A stretch of DNA of 64,000 bases from Rhizobium sp. CSW-27 (GCF_018760785.1 NZ_JAHHZO010000004.1:372001-436000), one strand, 5' to 3'; counted from the first letter of the stretch, positions 30,216 through 40,677 are shown. Program-made: numbers and translations. The notes: generated from the sequence alone by a model not told the origin.

Positions 30216-30641
30216 TTACGCGGCTTCGGCAGCTTCGGCTTCAGCGGCAACGCGAGCCTTGTCGGCAGCGCCCTTGGCGTTGACGTCGCGCTCGACGAAT
30301 TCGATGACGGCGAGCGGGGCATTGTCGCCCTGGCGGAAGCCAGCCTTCATGATGCGCAGGTAACCGCCGTTACGGCTGGCGTAACGGGTGGCAATGGCGT
30401 CGAACAGCTTGCGAACGGCGTCGATATCCTTGATCTGCGAAATGGCCTGACGGCGAGCGTGCAGGTCACCGCGCTTGCCGAGGGTGACCAGCTTCTCGAC
30501 GATCGGACGCAGGTCCTTCGCCTTCGGCAGGGTCGTGACGATCTGCTCATGCGTGATGAGCGAAGCAGCCATGTTGGCGAACATTGCCTTGCGGTGGCTG
30601 GCGGTGCGGTTGAGCTTGCGGCCGGAATTCTGGTGGCGCAT
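30216..30641 (-). CDS. rplQ: 50S ribosomal protein L17
   Basis: A 141-residue large-subunit protein near the peptide exit tunnel. The N-terminus [12 protein letters not shown] is diagnostic, and the Ala/Glu-rich C-terminal tail is usual in alphaproteobacteria. It is the last gene of the alpha set, 44 bases after rpoA, and transcription should stop at the hairpin at 30157-30187. Confidence 0.97.
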   Translation of the reverse strand: MRHQNSGRKLNRTASHRKAMFANMAASLITHEQIVTTLPKAKDLRPIVEKLVTLGKRGDLHARRQAISQIKDIDAVRKLFDAIATRYASRNGGYLRIMKAGFRQGDNAPLAVIEFVERDVNAKGAADKARVAAEAEAAEAA

Positions 30642-30685
30642 CTCGGGTCTCCTTTACTTGCAGGCATTCGCCTGCAGTTTAATGG

Positions 30686-31696
30686 TTAGTACTGGTCTTC
30701 GTAGCGCTTGGCGAGGTCTTCGATGTTCTCGGGCGGCCAGGCCGGGACTTCCATGCCCAGGTGCAGGCCCATGGAAGCGAGAACTTCCTTGATCTCGTTC
30801 AGCGACTTGCGACCGAAGTTCGGCGTGCGCAGCATTTCCGCCTCGGTCTTCTGGATGAGGTCGCCGATATAGACGATGTTGTCGTTCTTCAGGCAGTTGG
30901 CCGAACGGACGGAAAGCTCCAGTTCGTCGACCTTCTTGAGAAGCGCCGGGTTGAACGCAAGTTCGGTGACCGACTCTTCCTCGGCTTCCTTCTGCGGCTC
31001 GTCGAAGTTGACGAAGACCGACAGCTGGTCCTGAAGAATGCGAGCGGCAAACGCCACGGCGTCCTCGCCCGTGACCGAGCCATCGGTTTCGATGGTCATG
31101 GTCAGCTTGTCATAGTCGAGAACCTGTCCTTCGCGGGTGTTTTCCACCTTGTAGGACACCTTCTTGACCGGAGAATAGAGGCTGTCGACCGGGATGAGAC
31201 CGATCGGGGCATCCTCTGCACGGTTACGCTCGGCCGGGACATAGCCCTTGCCGTTGTTGACCGTAAACTCCATGCGAATTTCCGCACCCTCGTCGAGCGT
31301 GCAGATCACGTGGTCGGGATTGAGGATCTCGATATCGCCAACCGTCTGGATGTCGCCAGCGGTTACCGAGCCGGGGCCCTGCTTGCGCACGACCATGCGC
31401 TTTGCATCGTCGCCATCCATCTTGATGGCGATTTCCTTGATGTTCAGCACGATGTCCGTCACATCCTCGCGTACGCCGGGGATGGAGGAGAATTCATGCA
31501 GAACGCCGTCGATCTGGACCGCAGTGACCGCGGCGCCGCGCAGCGACGACAGGAGAACGCGGCGAAGCGCGTTGCCCAGCGTCAGACCGAAGCCGCGTTC
31601 CAGCGGCTCGGCGACGAGCGTGGCCTTCGTGCGACCCGACGAGGTGAACTCCACCTTGTTCGGCTTGATCAGTTCCTGCCAGTTCTTCTGGATCAT
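30686..31696 (-). CDS. rpoA: RNA polymerase alpha subunit
   Basis: A 336-residue subunit. The N-terminal domain (about 1-230) dimerises and starts core assembly; after a Glu-rich linker the C-terminal domain (about 250-325, with [13 protein letters not shown] and [19 protein letters not shown] sequence) binds promoter UP elements and activators. The ATG at 31696 gives the usual length; an in-frame TTG three codons up is less likely. It follows rpsK after a 186-base gap that holds a hairpin. rpsD is not part of this operon, as usual in this class. Confidence 0.97.
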   Translation of the reverse strand: MIQKNWQELIKPNKVEFTSSGRTKATLVAEPLERGFGLTLGNALRRVLLSSLRGAAVTAVQIDGVLHEFSSIPGVREDVTDIVLNIKEIAIKMDGDDAKRMVVRKQGPGSVTAGDIQTVGDIEILNPDHVICTLDEGAEIRMEFTVNNGKGYVPAERNRAEDAPIGLIPVDSLYSPVKKVSYKVENTREGQVLDYDKLTMTIETDGSVTGEDAVAFAARILQDQLSVFVNFDEPQKEAEEESVTELAFNPALLKKVDELELSVRSANCLKNDNIVYIGDLIQKTEAEMLRTPNFGRKSLNEIKEVLASMGLHLGMEVPAWPPENIEDLAKRYEDQY

Positions 31697-31791
31697 GTGT
31701 TTCAAACCTTCCGTTCGCTGCCACTATCCAATCGTGACAACCGAGCATGAGAAGCGCCAGGGAGATAAGCCTGCCTTGGCGTTACGGCAAA

Positions 31792-31824
31792 GCCGCCATA
31801 CCTCGAAAATCGAGATAAGGCGGC
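31792..31824 (-). promoter_or_regulatory. hairpin between rpsK and rpoA
   Basis: A 14-position stem (one mismatch, one wobble) GCCGCC...CTCG / CGAG...GGCGGC with a five-base loop, in the 186-base rpsK-rpoA spacer. A TTT follows on the minus strand. It could tune rpoA output or protect the RNA. Confidence 0.5.
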
Positions 31825-31882
31825 GTTACCGGAATTCGAACCGGGGCAGCATGGAAAAAACCACGCCGCCGCCGAAGACGCA

Positions 31883-32272
31883 TCAGACGCGGCGCTTCTT
31901 GCGCGGACGGCAACCGTTGTGCGGGATCGGCGTCACGTCGCGAATGGAAGTGATCATGAAGCCGGCAGCCTGGAGGGCGCGCAGAGCCGACTCACGGCCG
32001 GAACCCGGACCGCAAACTTCGACTTCAAGAGACTTCATGCCATGTTCCTGGGCCTTCTTGGCGCAGTCTTCAGCAGCGATCTGGGCAGCGAACGGGGTCG
32101 ACTTGCGCGAACCCTTGAAACCCTTGGCACCAGCAGACGACCAGGCAATCGCATTGCCCTGCGCGTCGGTGATGGTGATCATGGTGTTGTTGAACGTCGA
32201 ATTGACGTGGGCAACGCCCGACGTGATGTTCTTGCGTTCGCGACGGCGGACGCGTGTGGCTTCCTTGGCCAT
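31883..32272 (-). CDS. rpsK: 30S ribosomal protein S11
   Basis: A 129-residue platform protein contacting 16S rRNA at the mRNA exit. [14 protein letters not shown] and the C-terminal [14 protein letters not shown] are diagnostic. The ATG at 32272 gives the usual length. It lies 128 bases after rpsM and 186 bases before rpoA, longer spacers than elsewhere in the cluster. Confidence 0.97.
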   Translation of the reverse strand: MAKEATRVRRRERKNITSGVAHVNSTFNNTMITITDAQGNAIAWSSAGAKGFKGSRKSTPFAAQIAAEDCAKKAQEHGMKSLEVEVCGPGSGRESALRALQAAGFMITSIRDVTPIPHNGCRPRKKRRV

Positions 32273-32400
32273 GGTCTTCCTTTCGTTGATATCGTCACCG
32301 CCGTAACACCAGCGGCTCCACCTTTTCAGGCAATAGAACCAGGCAGCAGCCAGCAGCACTCTTTGCTACCGCCTACCGCCTGTTGGCTAATGCCCGAAAA

Positions 32401-32769
32401 TTACTTCTTCTTGCCTGCAATCGCCTTCGCCGGACCCTTGCGGGTGCGTGCGTTGGTGTGCGTGCGCTGGCCGCGAACCGGCAGACCGCGACGATGACGC
32501 AGGCCGCGATAGCAGCCGAGGTCCATCAGACGCTTGATGTTCATCGCGGTTTCACGACGCAGATCGCCCTCGACCTGATAGTCGCGGTCGATGGTTTCGC
32601 GAATCGAGAGGATTTCCGCGTCGGTCAGCTGATGAACGCGACGATCAGCCGGGATACCGACCTTCTCGATGATTTCCTGAGCGAATTTGGGGCCGATCCC
32701 GTGAATGTAGGTCAGCGCAATAACAACGCGCTTCGCAGTCGGGATGTTGACGCCAGCAATACGTGCCAC
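32401..32769 (-). CDS. rpsM: 30S ribosomal protein S13
   Basis: A 122-residue head protein that contacts the large subunit and the P-site tRNA. The start is a GTG (ARIAGVNIP follows), with AAGGAG nine bases upstream, giving the standard length; the C-terminal HTNARTRKG tail is typical. It opens the alpha set, 242 bases after adk, a gap large enough for its own promoter, though I could not define one. Confidence 0.97.
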   Translation of the reverse strand: MARIAGVNIPTAKRVVIALTYIHGIGPKFAQEIIEKVGIPADRRVHQLTDAEILSIRETIDRDYQVEGDLRRETAMNIKRLMDLGCYRGLRHRRGLPVRGQRTHTNARTRKGPAKAIAGKKK

Positions 32770-33011
32770 GCCTATTCTCCTTGCGTTCCAGTTGCCATCC
32801 GGCAAGTGGTACTTCTTCCATGAGAGCAGCCTCATGCGGCCGCCAGTTCAATATGGTCCGAGACAAGTCAAAAGCGACCGGAACCGGACATCCTTGCGGA
32901 TGAGCCGCGCCGATCGCTGGTCAATGTCGCGAGTTGGCGCGGTGTTTAGCGGAATCGGCCCCGAAAAGCAACCGGCCCCGCCAAGATTCTTTGAACGCCA
33001 AGGCTTCGCCC

Positions 33012-33602
33012 TCAGGCGGAGGCCTTCTCCAGCGTCGCCTCTATCGAGCGGGTCACCGCATCGACATCGGCCATGCCATCCAGCACGACCAGCTGGCCCT
33101 GCTCGCTGTAGTAAGCCGACAGCGGCGCCGTCTTCTCGCGATATTCGGCAAGCCGCTTGCGGAAGGACTCCGGATTGTCGTCCGACCGCACGGTCCCGCC
33201 GGCTGCCAGCGTTTCGGCAACGCGCGATTCGATTCGACGGATGAGCGCCTCCTCGTCGACCTTCAGTTCGATGACCGCATCAAGCTGAAGATTCATCGCC
33301 GCCATGTTCTCCGCCAGTGCCTTTGCCTGCGGCACAGTGCGCGGATAGCCGTCGAGAATGAAACCCTTGGCACAGTCGGCCGAGGCGATACGCTCGGAAA
33401 CGATCTGGTTGACGATGTCGTCAGACACCAGCCCACCCGCATCCATCACGGCCTTGGCGCGCTTGCCGATTTCCGTTCCCGCACTCACGGCCGCCCGCAG
33501 CATGTCGCCGGTGGAGAGCTGCGGGATCTCGAACTTTTCCGTCAAGCGCTTCGCCTGGGTCCCCTTACCCGCGCCCGGCGGCCCCAAAAAAATCAGTCTC
33601 AT
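33012..33602 (-). CDS. adk: adenylate kinase, short-LID form
   Basis: A 196-residue kinase that interconverts ATP + AMP and 2 ADP. The P-loop GPPGAGKGT is at 7-15, the AMP site STGDMLR near 30-36, and DGYPRT near 85. The LID domain is reduced to a few residues around RSDDNPESF, with no zinc-binding Cys, which is the short form usual in Rhizobiales. Its start overlaps the secY stop by four bases (ATGA), so it is coupled to secY. This secY-adk pair ends the spc set. Confidence 0.96.
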   Translation of the reverse strand: MRLIFLGPPGAGKGTQAKRLTEKFEIPQLSTGDMLRAAVSAGTEIGKRAKAVMDAGGLVSDDIVNQIVSERIASADCAKGFILDGYPRTVPQAKALAENMAAMNLQLDAVIELKVDEEALIRRIESRVAETLAAGGTVRSDDNPESFRKRLAEYREKTAPLSAYYSEQGQLVVLDGMADVDAVTRSIEATLEKASA

Positions 33603-34939
33603 CGTCCCCTCTTTCCTCCACGCAGCTTGGACTTCTTGATCAGGCCCTCATACTGCTGAGCGATGAGATGCCCCTGGATCTGTGCTACCGTATCGAGGGT
33701 AACACTGACAACGATCAAAAGCGAAGTACCACCAAGGGCTAATGGGATACCAGTGCGCGCAATGAGCGTTTCCGGAAGAATGCAGACGAAGACGAGATAG
33801 ATGGCGCCGATCACCGTGATTCGGGTCAGCACGTAATCGATGTATTCAGCGGTGCGCTCGCCCGGGCGGATGCCCGGAATGAAGCCGCCATGCTTCTTCA
33901 GGTTGTCGGCAGTGTCCTTCGGATTGAAGACGATGGCCGTGTAGAAGAAGGCAAAGAAGGCAATCAGCGCGCCGTAGAACACCATGAACAGCGGCTGGCC
34001 GTGCTGCAGCGAGGCAATGATCGTCGTTGCCCACGTCGGCAGGTTCTGGTTGCCGGCAAAACCGGCGGCCGTTGCCGGCAGCAGCAGCAGCGACGAGGCA
34101 AAGATCGCCGGAATGACGCCAGCCGTGTTCAGCTTCAGAGGCAGGTGCGACGTATCGCCCTGGAACATCCGGTTGCCGACCTGACGCTTCGGATACTGGA
34201 TCAGAAGACGACGCTGGGCGCGCTCGACAAACACGATCAGAGCGATCACCAGGATCGCGATGACGACGACCGTCAGAATCAGTGCCGTGGACAGAGCGCC
34301 GGTGCGGCCGAGTTCCAGCGTACCGGCAAGTGCCGTCGGCAGGCCGGCGGCGATGCCGGCGAAGATGATCAGCGAGATGCCGTTGCCGATACCGCGCGAG
34401 GTGATCTGCTCGCCGAGCCACATCAGGAACATCGTGCCGCCGAGCAGCGTGACGACGGTGGAAATGCGGAAGAACCAGCCCGGATCAAGCACGATGCCGT
34501 TGCCGCTCTCGAGGCCGACGGCAATCGCATAGGCCTGGAAGGTGCCGAGCAGCACCGTGCCGTAGCGGGTGTACTGGTTGATGATCTTGCGGCCCGCCTC
34601 GCCTTCCTTCTTCAGGTTTTCGAGCGAGGGAATGACCGAGGTCATCAGCTGCACGATGATCGACGCGGAGATATAGGGCATGATGCCGAGCGCGAAGATC
34701 GCCATGCGCTGCACGGCGCCGCCGGCAAACATGTTGAAAAGGCCGAGGATACCGCCGGCCTGGCCGCGGAAGGCCTGCGCATAGGCTTCGGGGTTGAGGC
34801 CCGGAAGCGGAATATGCGTGCCGAGACGGTAGACGAGAAGTGCTGCCAGCGTGAACCACAGGCGCTTCTTCAGGTCGGTTGCCTTGGAAAAAGTCGAAAA
34901 GTTAAGATTGGAGGCCAGTTGTTCAGCTGCAGAAGCCAT
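33599..34939 (-). CDS. secY: preprotein translocase subunit SecY
   Basis: A 446-residue channel subunit with ten membrane segments. [15 protein letters not shown] at the N-terminus, the plug region around [12 protein letters not shown] and the C-terminal [14 protein letters not shown] are typical. It forms the translocon with SecE (encoded at 62394) and SecG. The ATG at 34939 gives the family length. It is separated from rplO by 231 bases that include a strong hairpin, and it overlaps adk by four bases. Confidence 0.97.
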   Translation of the reverse strand: MASAAEQLASNLNFSTFSKATDLKKRLWFTLAALLVYRLGTHIPLPGLNPEAYAQAFRGQAGGILGLFNMFAGGAVQRMAIFALGIMPYISASIIVQLMTSVIPSLENLKKEGEAGRKIINQYTRYGTVLLGTFQAYAIAVGLESGNGIVLDPGWFFRISTVVTLLGGTMFLMWLGEQITSRGIGNGISLIIFAGIAAGLPTALAGTLELGRTGALSTALILTVVVIAILVIALIVFVERAQRRLLIQYPKRQVGNRMFQGDTSHLPLKLNTAGVIPAIFASSLLLLPATAAGFAGNQNLPTWATTIIASLQHGQPLFMVFYGALIAFFAFFYTAIVFNPKDTADNLKKHGGFIPGIRPGERTAEYIDYVLTRITVIGAIYLVFVCILPETLIARTGIPLALGGTSLLIVVSVTLDTVAQIQGHLIAQQYEGLIKKSKLRGGKRGR

Positions 34940-35127
34940 GCATTTCTCCGCCTGACCAATTCCGGCGGCACTGTGCATACGGCCTGGCCCGGAAAGCAGT
35001 CCACATTCAGGTTCAGAAAACCGGGAGACGGAGGCTGCGACGCAACCCGATGCCCCACCCCATTTTCCGCGATCGCCCGGGGTCCCCGCCGATGCGGCCC
35101 AGGCTCGTGAGGCTCACATATGGGAGC

Positions 35128-35160
35128 AAAATCGCCCGAAGTGAAGCACTCCGGGCGATT
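35128..35160 (-). terminator. terminator-like hairpin between rplO and secY
   Basis: On the minus strand AATCGCCCG pairs with CGGGCGATT, extended inside by GAGTG / CACTT (one wobble), about 14 bp with a three-base loop, followed by ATTTTGC. It begins ten bases after the rplO stop. It could stop part of the transcription before secY. Confidence 0.6.
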
Positions 35161-35170
35161 CCTTACCAGA

Positions 35171-35644
35171 TTATTCGGCTGCTGCCACTTCCGGCAGCTT
35201 GATCGAACCGCCGGCCTTTTCGATCTTCTCGACGGCAGCCTTGGAAGCGCCGGCGACTTCGATCGAAACCTTTGCCGTCAGCTCGCCGTCGGCGAGAACG
35301 CGAACGCCATCCTTCGGGCGACGGATCACGCCGGCAGCCTTGAGCGCTGCCGCATCGATCGTGGCCGAAGCGTCGAGCTTGTTGGCGTCGATGGCAGCCT
35401 GGATGCGGCCGAGCGACACCGTGACGAAGTCCGACTTGAAGATGTTGTTGAAGCCGCGCTTCGGCAGGCGACGATAGATCGGCATCTGGCCGCCTTCGAA
35501 GCCGTTGATCGCAACGCCGGAACGAGCCTTCTGGCCCTTCACGCCGCGTCCGCCGGTCTTGCCCTTGCCGGAGCCGATACCGCGACCAACGCGGATGCGG
35601 TCCTTGGTGGCGCCTTCGTTATCTCTGATTTCGTTGAGTTTCAT
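35171..35644 (-). CDS. rplO: 50S ribosomal protein L15
   Basis: A 157-residue large-subunit protein, with the long basic N-terminal arm ([17 protein letters not shown]) that enters the rRNA and a globular C-terminal half. It follows rpmD by 16 bases. It is the last gene before the hairpin that separates secY. Confidence 0.97.
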   Translation of the reverse strand: MKLNEIRDNEGATKDRIRVGRGIGSGKGKTGGRGVKGQKARSGVAINGFEGGQMPIYRRLPKRGFNNIFKSDFVTVSLGRIQAAIDANKLDASATIDAAALKAAGVIRRPKDGVRVLADGELTAKVSIEVAGASKAAVEKIEKAGGSIKLPEVAAAE

Positions 35645-35660
35645 GATCTCTACTCCCGTC

Positions 35661-35858
35661 TCACTTCTCGTCGACGACGCGAACGAGATGCTGGACAGCC
35701 CGGATCATGCCACGAACGGAAGGGGTATCTTCCAGCGTGCGAACCCGGTGCATCTTGTTGAGGCCGAGACCGATCAGCGTCTGACGCTGAACAGCAGGCC
35801 GGCGAATGGGGCTACCGATCTGTTCGACCGTGACCGTCTTCTTGGTTTCAGTGGCCAT
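35661..35858 (-). CDS. rpmD: 50S ribosomal protein L30
   Basis: A 65-residue protein near the central protuberance. [20 protein letters not shown] and the closing VVDEK are typical, length is normal. Gap to rpsE is 11 bases, to rplO 16. Confidence 0.96.
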   Translation of the reverse strand: MATETKKTVTVEQIGSPIRRPAVQRQTLIGLGLNKMHRVRTLEDTPSVRGMIRAVQHLVRVVDEK

Positions 35859-35869
35859 CAGAGAGCTCC

Positions 35870-36439
35870 TTATTCTTCCGCTGCATTGCCGGAAGCGGCA
35901 CGGCGAGCCTGCAGCGTGGCGTATTTCAGGCCGCGCTGTGCTGCGATGTCCTTCGGATGCACCTGGTGCTTCAGGGCGTCGAACGTGGCGCGAACCATGT
36001 TGTAGGGGTTCGACGAACCGGTCGACTTCGCAACGACGTCATGAACGCCGAGCGTTTCGAAAACGGCGCGCATCGGACCGCCGGCGATGATACCGGTACC
36101 GGCCTTGGCGGAGCGCAGCAGAACCTTGCCGGCGCCGTGACGGCCGTTGACATCGTGATGCAGCGTGCGGCCATCGCGCAGCGGGACGAAGATCAGGTCA
36201 CGCTTGGCAGCTTCCGTTGCCTTGCGGATGGCTTCCGGCACTTCGCGTGCCTTGCCATGGCCGAAGCCGACGCGGCCCTTCTGGTCGCCGACGACGACGA
36301 GAGCTGCAAAACCGAAGCGACGGCCGCCCTTGACGACCTTGGCGACGCGGTTGATCGCGACAAGCTTGTCGACGAATTCGCTGTCGCGCTCTTCACGGCT
36401 CGAGCGATCCTCGCGCGAGCCTCTCTTTTCCTGTGCCAT
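35870..36439 (-). CDS. rpsE: 30S ribosomal protein S5
   Basis: A 189-residue protein of the small-subunit decoding region and mRNA entry. After an Arg/Glu-rich head come [14 protein letters not shown] and [15 protein letters not shown], the RNA-binding core. The residues around VVKGG, where spectinomycin-resistance changes are known in other bacteria, are wild type. The ATG at 36439 follows rplR by 148 bases; that spacer holds a terminator-like hairpin. Confidence 0.97.
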   Translation of the reverse strand: MAQEKRGSREDRSSREERDSEFVDKLVAINRVAKVVKGGRRFGFAALVVVGDQKGRVGFGHGKAREVPEAIRKATEAAKRDLIFVPLRDGRTLHHDVNGRHGAGKVLLRSAKAGTGIIAGGPMRAVFETLGVHDVVAKSTGSSNPYNMVRATFDALKHQVHPKDIAAQRGLKYATLQARRAASGNAAEE

Positions 36440-36554
36440 TGTCCTGTTCCTTTTTCTTTTCCGGGTGCAAACGGCGGACTTCGAAAAGCCGGCGCCCTCC
36501 CCTCCCGCAGGAAAAGAAGGCCGACCGGCCGGCGTGGTGGCGTAATACGCCAAA

Positions 36555-36580
36555 AGGTCCGGTCCCGAAAGACCGGACCT
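36555..36580 (-). terminator. terminator-like hairpin between rplR and rpsE
   Basis: Ten-base perfect stem AGGTCCGGTC / GACCGGACCT with a six-base loop; on the minus strand TTTTGG follows. It starts eight bases after the rplR stop, inside the spc set, so it may act as a partial terminator or an attenuator. Confidence 0.65.
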
Positions 36581-36587
36581 CAATTTT

Positions 36588-36950
36588 TTAGAAGCTCAGA
36601 CCGCCTTCGCGGGCAGCATCGGCAAGCGCCTTGATGCGGCCGTGATAGACGAAGGCGCCGCGGTCAAAGACCACTTCGGAAACGCCTGCTGCGGTGGCGC
36701 GCTCTGCAACGAGCTTGCCGACGGCAGCCGCAGCGTCCTTGTCCGCACCCGTCTTCAGGGTGGAACGCAGACCTGCGTCGAGGGTCGATGCTGCAGCCAG
36801 CGTACGGCCGGCCACATCATCGATGATCTGGGCATAGATGTTCTTCGACGAGCGATGAACCGACAGACGCGGGCGGCCATTGGCAACCGCCTTGATCTGG
36901 CGGCGTACACGGCTCGCGCGCTTTGCAAGTGCTTCTTTCCTGCTAGCCAT
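36588..36950 (-). CDS. rplR: 50S ribosomal protein L18
   Basis: A 120-residue protein that binds 5S r[21 protein letters not shown] and the C-terminal [24 protein letters not shown] are the family pattern. 12 bases after rplF; followed by a hairpin before rpsE. Confidence 0.97.
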   Translation of the reverse strand: MASRKEALAKRASRVRRQIKAVANGRPRLSVHRSSKNIYAQIIDDVAGRTLAAASTLDAGLRSTLKTGADKDAAAAVGKLVAERATAAGVSEVVFDRGAFVYHGRIKALADAAREGGLSF

Positions 36951-36962
36951 ATCGCGTCAACC

Positions 36963-37496
36963 TTACTTCTTCTTGCCTTCCTTGCGGACGATCCGTTCTT
37001 CGGCGTACTTGACGCCCTTGCCCTTGTAGGGCTCCGGACCGCGGTATTCGCGGATTTCCGCGGCTACCTGACCGACCTGCTGCTTGTTAATGCCGGTGAC
37101 GACGATTTCCGTCGGCTTCGGCACGGCAATGGTGATGCCCTGCGGAGGCTCATACACGACGTCATGGCTGAAGCCGAGGGACAGCTGCAGGTTCTTGCCC
37201 TGCATGGCGGCGCGATAACCAACGCCGTTGATTTCGAGCTTGCGCTCGAAGCCGTCCTTGACGCCCTTGAACAGGTTCTCGATCATCGTGCGGGACATGC
37301 CCCACTTTGCGCGAGCATCCTTGGAATCGTTGGCCGGAACCACCGAAACCGCGTTGTTGTCGAAGGAAACCTTCACTTCGTCATTGGCGACGAAGACGAG
37401 TTCGCCCTTCGGGCCCTTGGCAGTCACCTTCTGTCCTTCGACAGCGGCCGTGACACCTGCCGGAACCTGAACGGGCTTTTTACCGATACGAGACAT
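36963..37496 (-). CDS. rplF: 50S ribosomal protein L6
   Basis: A 177-residue two-domain protein at the base of the L7/L12 stalk near the factor-binding site. MSRIGKKPV at the start and [11 protein letters not shown] near the C-terminus are diagnostic. 41 bases after rpsH. Confidence 0.97.
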   Translation of the reverse strand: MSRIGKKPVQVPAGVTAAVEGQKVTAKGPKGELVFVANDEVKVSFDNNAVSVVPANDSKDARAKWGMSRTMIENLFKGVKDGFERKLEINGVGYRAAMQGKNLQLSLGFSHDVVYEPPQGITIAVPKPTEIVVTGINKQQVGQVAAEIREYRGPEPYKGKGVKYAEERIVRKEGKKK

Positions 37497-37537
37497 GTTT
37501 CAATCCTGTCTGTTCGTTACGGAGGTCCTGACCGGTC

Positions 37538-37936
37538 TTAGAAGACCGAGCAGAGAACCTCACCACCAACGTTCTGTTCGCGCGCCTGATGATCGGCCAT
37601 CACGCCCTTCGGAGTCGAAAGGATGGTGATGCCAAGGCCGTTCGCGACCTGCGGAATGGACTTCACCGAGACATAGACCCGGCGGCCCGGCTTGGACACG
37701 CGGCCGATCTCGCGGATGACCGAAGCGCCTTCGTAGTACTTCAGTTCGATTTCGAACTCGGACTTGCCGTTGCCGTAATCGACCTGGGAATAGCCGCGGA
37801 TGTAACCTTCGGCCTGCAGAACGTCCAGAACGCGGGCGCGCAGCTTGGAAGCCGGCGTCGTCACGGAGGTCTTGCGGCGGGCTGCACCGTTGCGGATGCG
37901 GGTGAGCATATCGCCCAGAGGATCAGTCATGGTCAT
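37538..37936 (-). CDS. rpsH: 30S ribosomal protein S8
   Basis: A 132-residue primary 16S rRNA-binding protein. [13 protein letters not shown] starts it and [13 protein letters not shown] and GGEVLCSVF end it, as expected. In E. coli S8 represses its own spc operon by binding mRNA near rplE; I could not confirm such a site here. 13 bases after rpsN. Confidence 0.97.
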   Translation of the reverse strand: MTMTDPLGDMLTRIRNGAARRKTSVTTPASKLRARVLDVLQAEGYIRGYSQVDYGNGKSEFEIELKYYEGASVIREIGRVSKPGRRVYVSVKSIPQVANGLGITILSTPKGVMADHQAREQNVGGEVLCSVF

Positions 37937-37949
37937 GTGAACCGTCTCC

Positions 37950-38255
37950 TTACCAGCTGGACTTCACGATACCGGGAACCTTGCCCAGGTTGCCCAGCTC
38001 GCGCAGCGCGATACGGGACATCTTGAGCTTGCGATAGAAGGCGCGCGGGCGGCCAGTCACTTCGCAACGGTTGCGGATGCGGGTCTTGGAACCGTTGCGC
38101 GGCAGCGAAGCCAGCTTCAAGGTGGCCTTGAAGCGATCTTCGATCGGCAGGTCCTGGTTCATGATGATTGCCTTCAGTGCTGCACGCTTGGCAGCATGGT
38201 CGGCAACCGTCTTGCGGCGGCGCTTGTTCTTTTCGATTGCGCTTGTCTTCGCCAT
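37950..38255 (-). CDS. rpsN: 30S ribosomal protein S14
   Basis: A 101-residue head protein of the zinc-free type: no CxxC pairs, only a lone Cys in [14 protein letters not shown]. The [13 protein letters not shown] start at 38255 gives the usual length. 32 bases after rplE. Confidence 0.97.
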   Translation of the reverse strand: MAKTSAIEKNKRRRKTVADHAAKRAALKAIIMNQDLPIEDRFKATLKLASLPRNGSKTRIRNRCEVTGRPRAFYRKLKMSRIALRELGNLGKVPGIVKSSW

Positions 38256-38287
38256 ATCGAGTTCCTTTTCTACGCTCGTCGTTACGG

Positions 38288-38845
38288 TTACGTACGGAAC
38301 GGGAAGTTGAACTCTTTCAGAAGAGCCCGCGCTTCGTCGTCCGTGCTTGCCGTCGTGCAAACGATGATGTCCATGCCCCACATCTGATCAACCTTGTCGT
38401 AGTTGATCTCCGGGAACACGATGTGCTCCTTGATGCCCATGGCGAAGTTGCCACGGCCGTCAAAGCTCTTCGGATTCAGGCCGCGGAAGTCGCGAACGCG
38501 CGGCAGCGCGATGTTGACCAGGCGGTCCAGGAATTCATACATGCGCGCGCCGCGAAGCGTCACCTTGGCACCGATCGGCATGCCTTCGCGGACCTTGAAG
38601 CCGGCGATGGAGTTGCGGGCGCGGGTGATCACCGGCTTCTGGCCGGCGATGGCTGCAAGATCGGCAGCAGCAACGGTGGGCTTCTTCGAGTCAGCGGTCG
38701 CTTCGCCGACGCCCATGTTGATGACGATCTTTTCCAGCTTCGGGATCTGCATCTCGTTGGCGTAGGAAAACTTCTCCTGCATCGCAGCGCGAATGCGGGA
38801 TACGTATTCCGTCTTGAGACGCGGTTCGTACTTTGCCTCAGCCAT
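38288..38845 (-). CDS. rplE: 50S ribosomal protein L5
   Basis: A 185-residue 5S rRNA-binding protein. [26 protein letters not shown] and [11 protein letters not shown] match the family. Its start overlaps the end of rplX by eight bases, so the two are translationally coupled. Confidence 0.97.
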   Translation of the reverse strand: MAEAKYEPRLKTEYVSRIRAAMQEKFSYANEMQIPKLEKIVINMGVGEATADSKKPTVAAADLAAIAGQKPVITRARNSIAGFKVREGMPIGAKVTLRGARMYEFLDRLVNIALPRVRDFRGLNPKSFDGRGNFAMGIKEHIVFPEINYDKVDQMWGMDIIVCTTASTDDEARALLKEFNFPFRT

Positions 38846-39146
38846 CGATCACATCTCCCGTACGCTTGGCTACACGGACCTTCTTGCCATCCACGACGGA
38901 GAAGCCAACGCGGGTCGGCTTGCCGTCCTTCGCGACGATCGCGATGTTCGACAGATGGATCGGAGCTTCCTTGTTGATGATGCCCGCTTCCTGGGTCTGG
39001 GTCTGGCGCTGGTGGCGCTTGACCATGTTCACGCCACGAACGATGGCATGATCTTCCTTCGGCATCACTTGAATGACTTCACCGGTGCGGCCCTTGTCCT
39101 TGCCGGTGAGTACGACGACGTTGTCGCCCTTGCGAATCTTCTGCAT
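38838..39146 (-). CDS. rplX: 50S ribosomal protein L24
   Basis: A 102-residue assembly-initiator protein with a KOW-type start: [19 protein letters not shown]. Length is normal. 14 bases after rplN, with an 8-base overlap into rplE. Confidence 0.97.
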   Translation of the reverse strand: MQKIRKGDNVVVLTGKDKGRTGEVIQVMPKEDHAIVRGVNMVKRHQRQTQTQEAGIINKEAPIHLSNIAIVAKDGKPTRVGFSVVDGKKVRVAKRTGDVIDG

Positions 39147-39160
39147 GGCTATCCGCTCCC

Positions 39161-39529
39161 TTAGAGTACTTCCGGAGCCAGCGAGATGATCTTCATATGG
39201 TTCTTGGCGCGAAGTTCGCGCGGAACCGGTCCGAAGATACGGGTGCCGATCGGCTCTTTCTTGTTGTCGATGAGGACCGCTGCGTTGTTATCGAAGCGGA
39301 TGACGCTGCCGTCGGGGCGGCGGATGTCCTTGGCGGTGCGAACGACGACAGCCTTCATCACGTCGCCCTTCTTGACGCGGCCGCGCGGGATCGCTTCCTT
39401 GATCGAAACGACGATGATGTCGCCGATCGAAGCGTACTTGCGCTTGGAGCCGCCCAGCACCTTGATGCACATGACACGACGCGCGCCGGAATTATCGGCA
39501 ACGTCGAGGTTTGTTTGCATCTGAATCAT
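39161..39529 (-). CDS. rplN: 50S ribosomal protein L14
   Basis: A 122-residue subunit-interface protein. [16 protein letters not shown] and [20 protein letters not shown] are diagnostic. It opens the spc set; the 234-base spacer before it (after rpsQ) holds a terminator-like hairpin and probably a promoter. Confidence 0.97.
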   Translation of the reverse strand: MIQMQTNLDVADNSGARRVMCIKVLGGSKRKYASIGDIIVVSIKEAIPRGRVKKGDVMKAVVVRTAKDIRRPDGSVIRFDNNAAVLIDNKKEPIGTRIFGPVPRELRAKNHMKIISLAPEVL

Positions 39530-39664
39530 GTCAGGTCGCCTTCTTGTAATGACCGGAACGGTTGGGCCGAAGCCCCCTTTTCCGGCTCATGGACATATTT
39601 ATTTTGTTGCGCGGGATTGGGTCTTGCCAAGGTGGTTTCCACGACGGGACCTTCCCTGCGCTGC

Positions 39665-39696
39665 AAAGCAAAAGAACGCCCGTGACCGGGCGTTCT
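39665..39696 (-). terminator. terminator-like hairpin at the S10/spc boundary
   Basis: Perfect 10-bp stem AGAACGCCCG / CGGGCGTTCT with a four-base loop (39673-39696); on the minus strand TTTGCTTTGC follows. It lies 68 bases after the rpsQ stop and 144 before the rplN start, exactly where the S10 and spc operons divide in E. coli. Confidence 0.7.
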
Positions 39697-39763
39697 GCGC
39701 CAATGCGCTGCTTAATACAGATTTCCGCGCCGAACACAAGGCCCAGGCACGGATCTCTGCAAA

Positions 39764-40000
39764 TTAAGCGTGGGCGGAGATGACCGTCCAGCACTTATCC
39801 TTGGAAATCGGTGCGCACTCCTGGATGGAGACGACATCACCGATCTTGAACTGGTTGTTTTCGTCGTGTGCCTTGTACTTCTTGGAACGACGGACGGTCT
39901 TCTGGAGCAGCGGGTGAGCGAATCGACGCTCGACCCGGACAACTACCGTCTTGTCGTTCTTGTCGCTGACCACGACGCCCTGCAGAATGCGCTTCGGCAT
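39764..40000 (-). CDS. rpsQ: 30S ribosomal protein S17
   Basis: A 78-residue primary 16S rRNA-binding protein of the OB fold. [21 protein letters not shown] and the RFAHPLL segment are typical. Last gene of the S10 set; followed by a long spacer with a terminator-like hairpin. Confidence 0.96.
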   Translation of the reverse strand: MPKRILQGVVVSDKNDKTVVVRVERRFAHPLLQKTVRRSKKYKAHDENNQFKIGDVVSIQECAPISKDKCWTVISAHA

Positions 40001-40012
40001 ATTGTTCTTCCC

Positions 40013-40213
40013 TTAGGCCTTTGCTTCTGCCGCCTTCTGGCGGGCAATGGTTTTCACGCGAGCGATGTCCTTGCGAACCTCAGTGATGCGCGAGGACTTC
40101 TCAAGCTGACCGGTGGCCTTCTGGAAGCGCAGGTTGAACTGCTCCTTCTTGAGCTCCGCAAGCTTGTCCTTGAGCTGGTCGGCCGTGAGGCCGCGTACTT
40201 CTTCGGCTTTCAT
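40013..40213 (-). CDS. rpmC: 50S ribosomal protein L29
   Basis: A 66-residue two-helix protein at the peptide exit tunnel. [17 protein letters not shown] is the family core; [11 protein letters not shown] the second helix. 12 bases on each side to rplP and rpsQ. Confidence 0.97.
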   Translation of the reverse strand: MKAEEVRGLTADQLKDKLAELKKEQFNLRFQKATGQLEKSSRITEVRKDIARVKTIARQKAAEAKA

Positions 40214-40225
40214 GTGCCTGACCCC

Positions 40226-40639
40226 TTACTCTGCGATGCGCTGAACGAAGCGCGTCTTGACCGAGAGCTTGGCGGAGCCCAGACGAAGCGCCTCGCGGGC
40301 GATTTCTTCCGAAACACCGTCAATCTCGAACATCATGCGACCGGGCTTGACCTTGCATGCCCAGTATTCCACCGAACCCTTGCCCTTACCCATACGAACT
40401 TCGGTCGGCTTTGCCGTGACCGGAACGTCCGGGAAGACGCGGATCCAAACGCGACCGGCGCGCTTCATGTAGCGGGTGATCGCACGACGAGCTGCTTCGA
40501 TCTCACGAGCGTTGACACGGTTCGGTTCGAGAGCCTTGAGGCCGAATTCACCGAATGCCAGGTCGAAGCCACCCTTGGCCACACCCTTGATGCGGCCCTT
40601 GAACTGCTTGCGGTACTTGGTACGCTTTGGCTGCAACAT
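40226..40639 (-). CDS. rplP: 50S ribosomal protein L16
   Basis: A 137-residue protein near the A-site t[19 protein letters not shown] at the start and [18 protein letters not shown] are diagnostic. 38 bases after rpsC. Confidence 0.97.
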   Translation of the reverse strand: MLQPKRTKYRKQFKGRIKGVAKGGFDLAFGEFGLKALEPNRVNAREIEAARRAITRYMKRAGRVWIRVFPDVPVTAKPTEVRMGKGKGSVEYWACKVKPGRMMFEIDGVSEEIAREALRLGSAKLSVKTRFVQRIAE

Positions 40640-40677
40640 TTTCTTACTTCTCCGAGCTTATCTTTCGCCAGCGCCTA

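Noticed and set aside
33012..33602. Adenylate kinase as truncated
   Set aside because: The missing LID zinc domain is the normal short form in Rhizobiales; all catalytic motifs are present.
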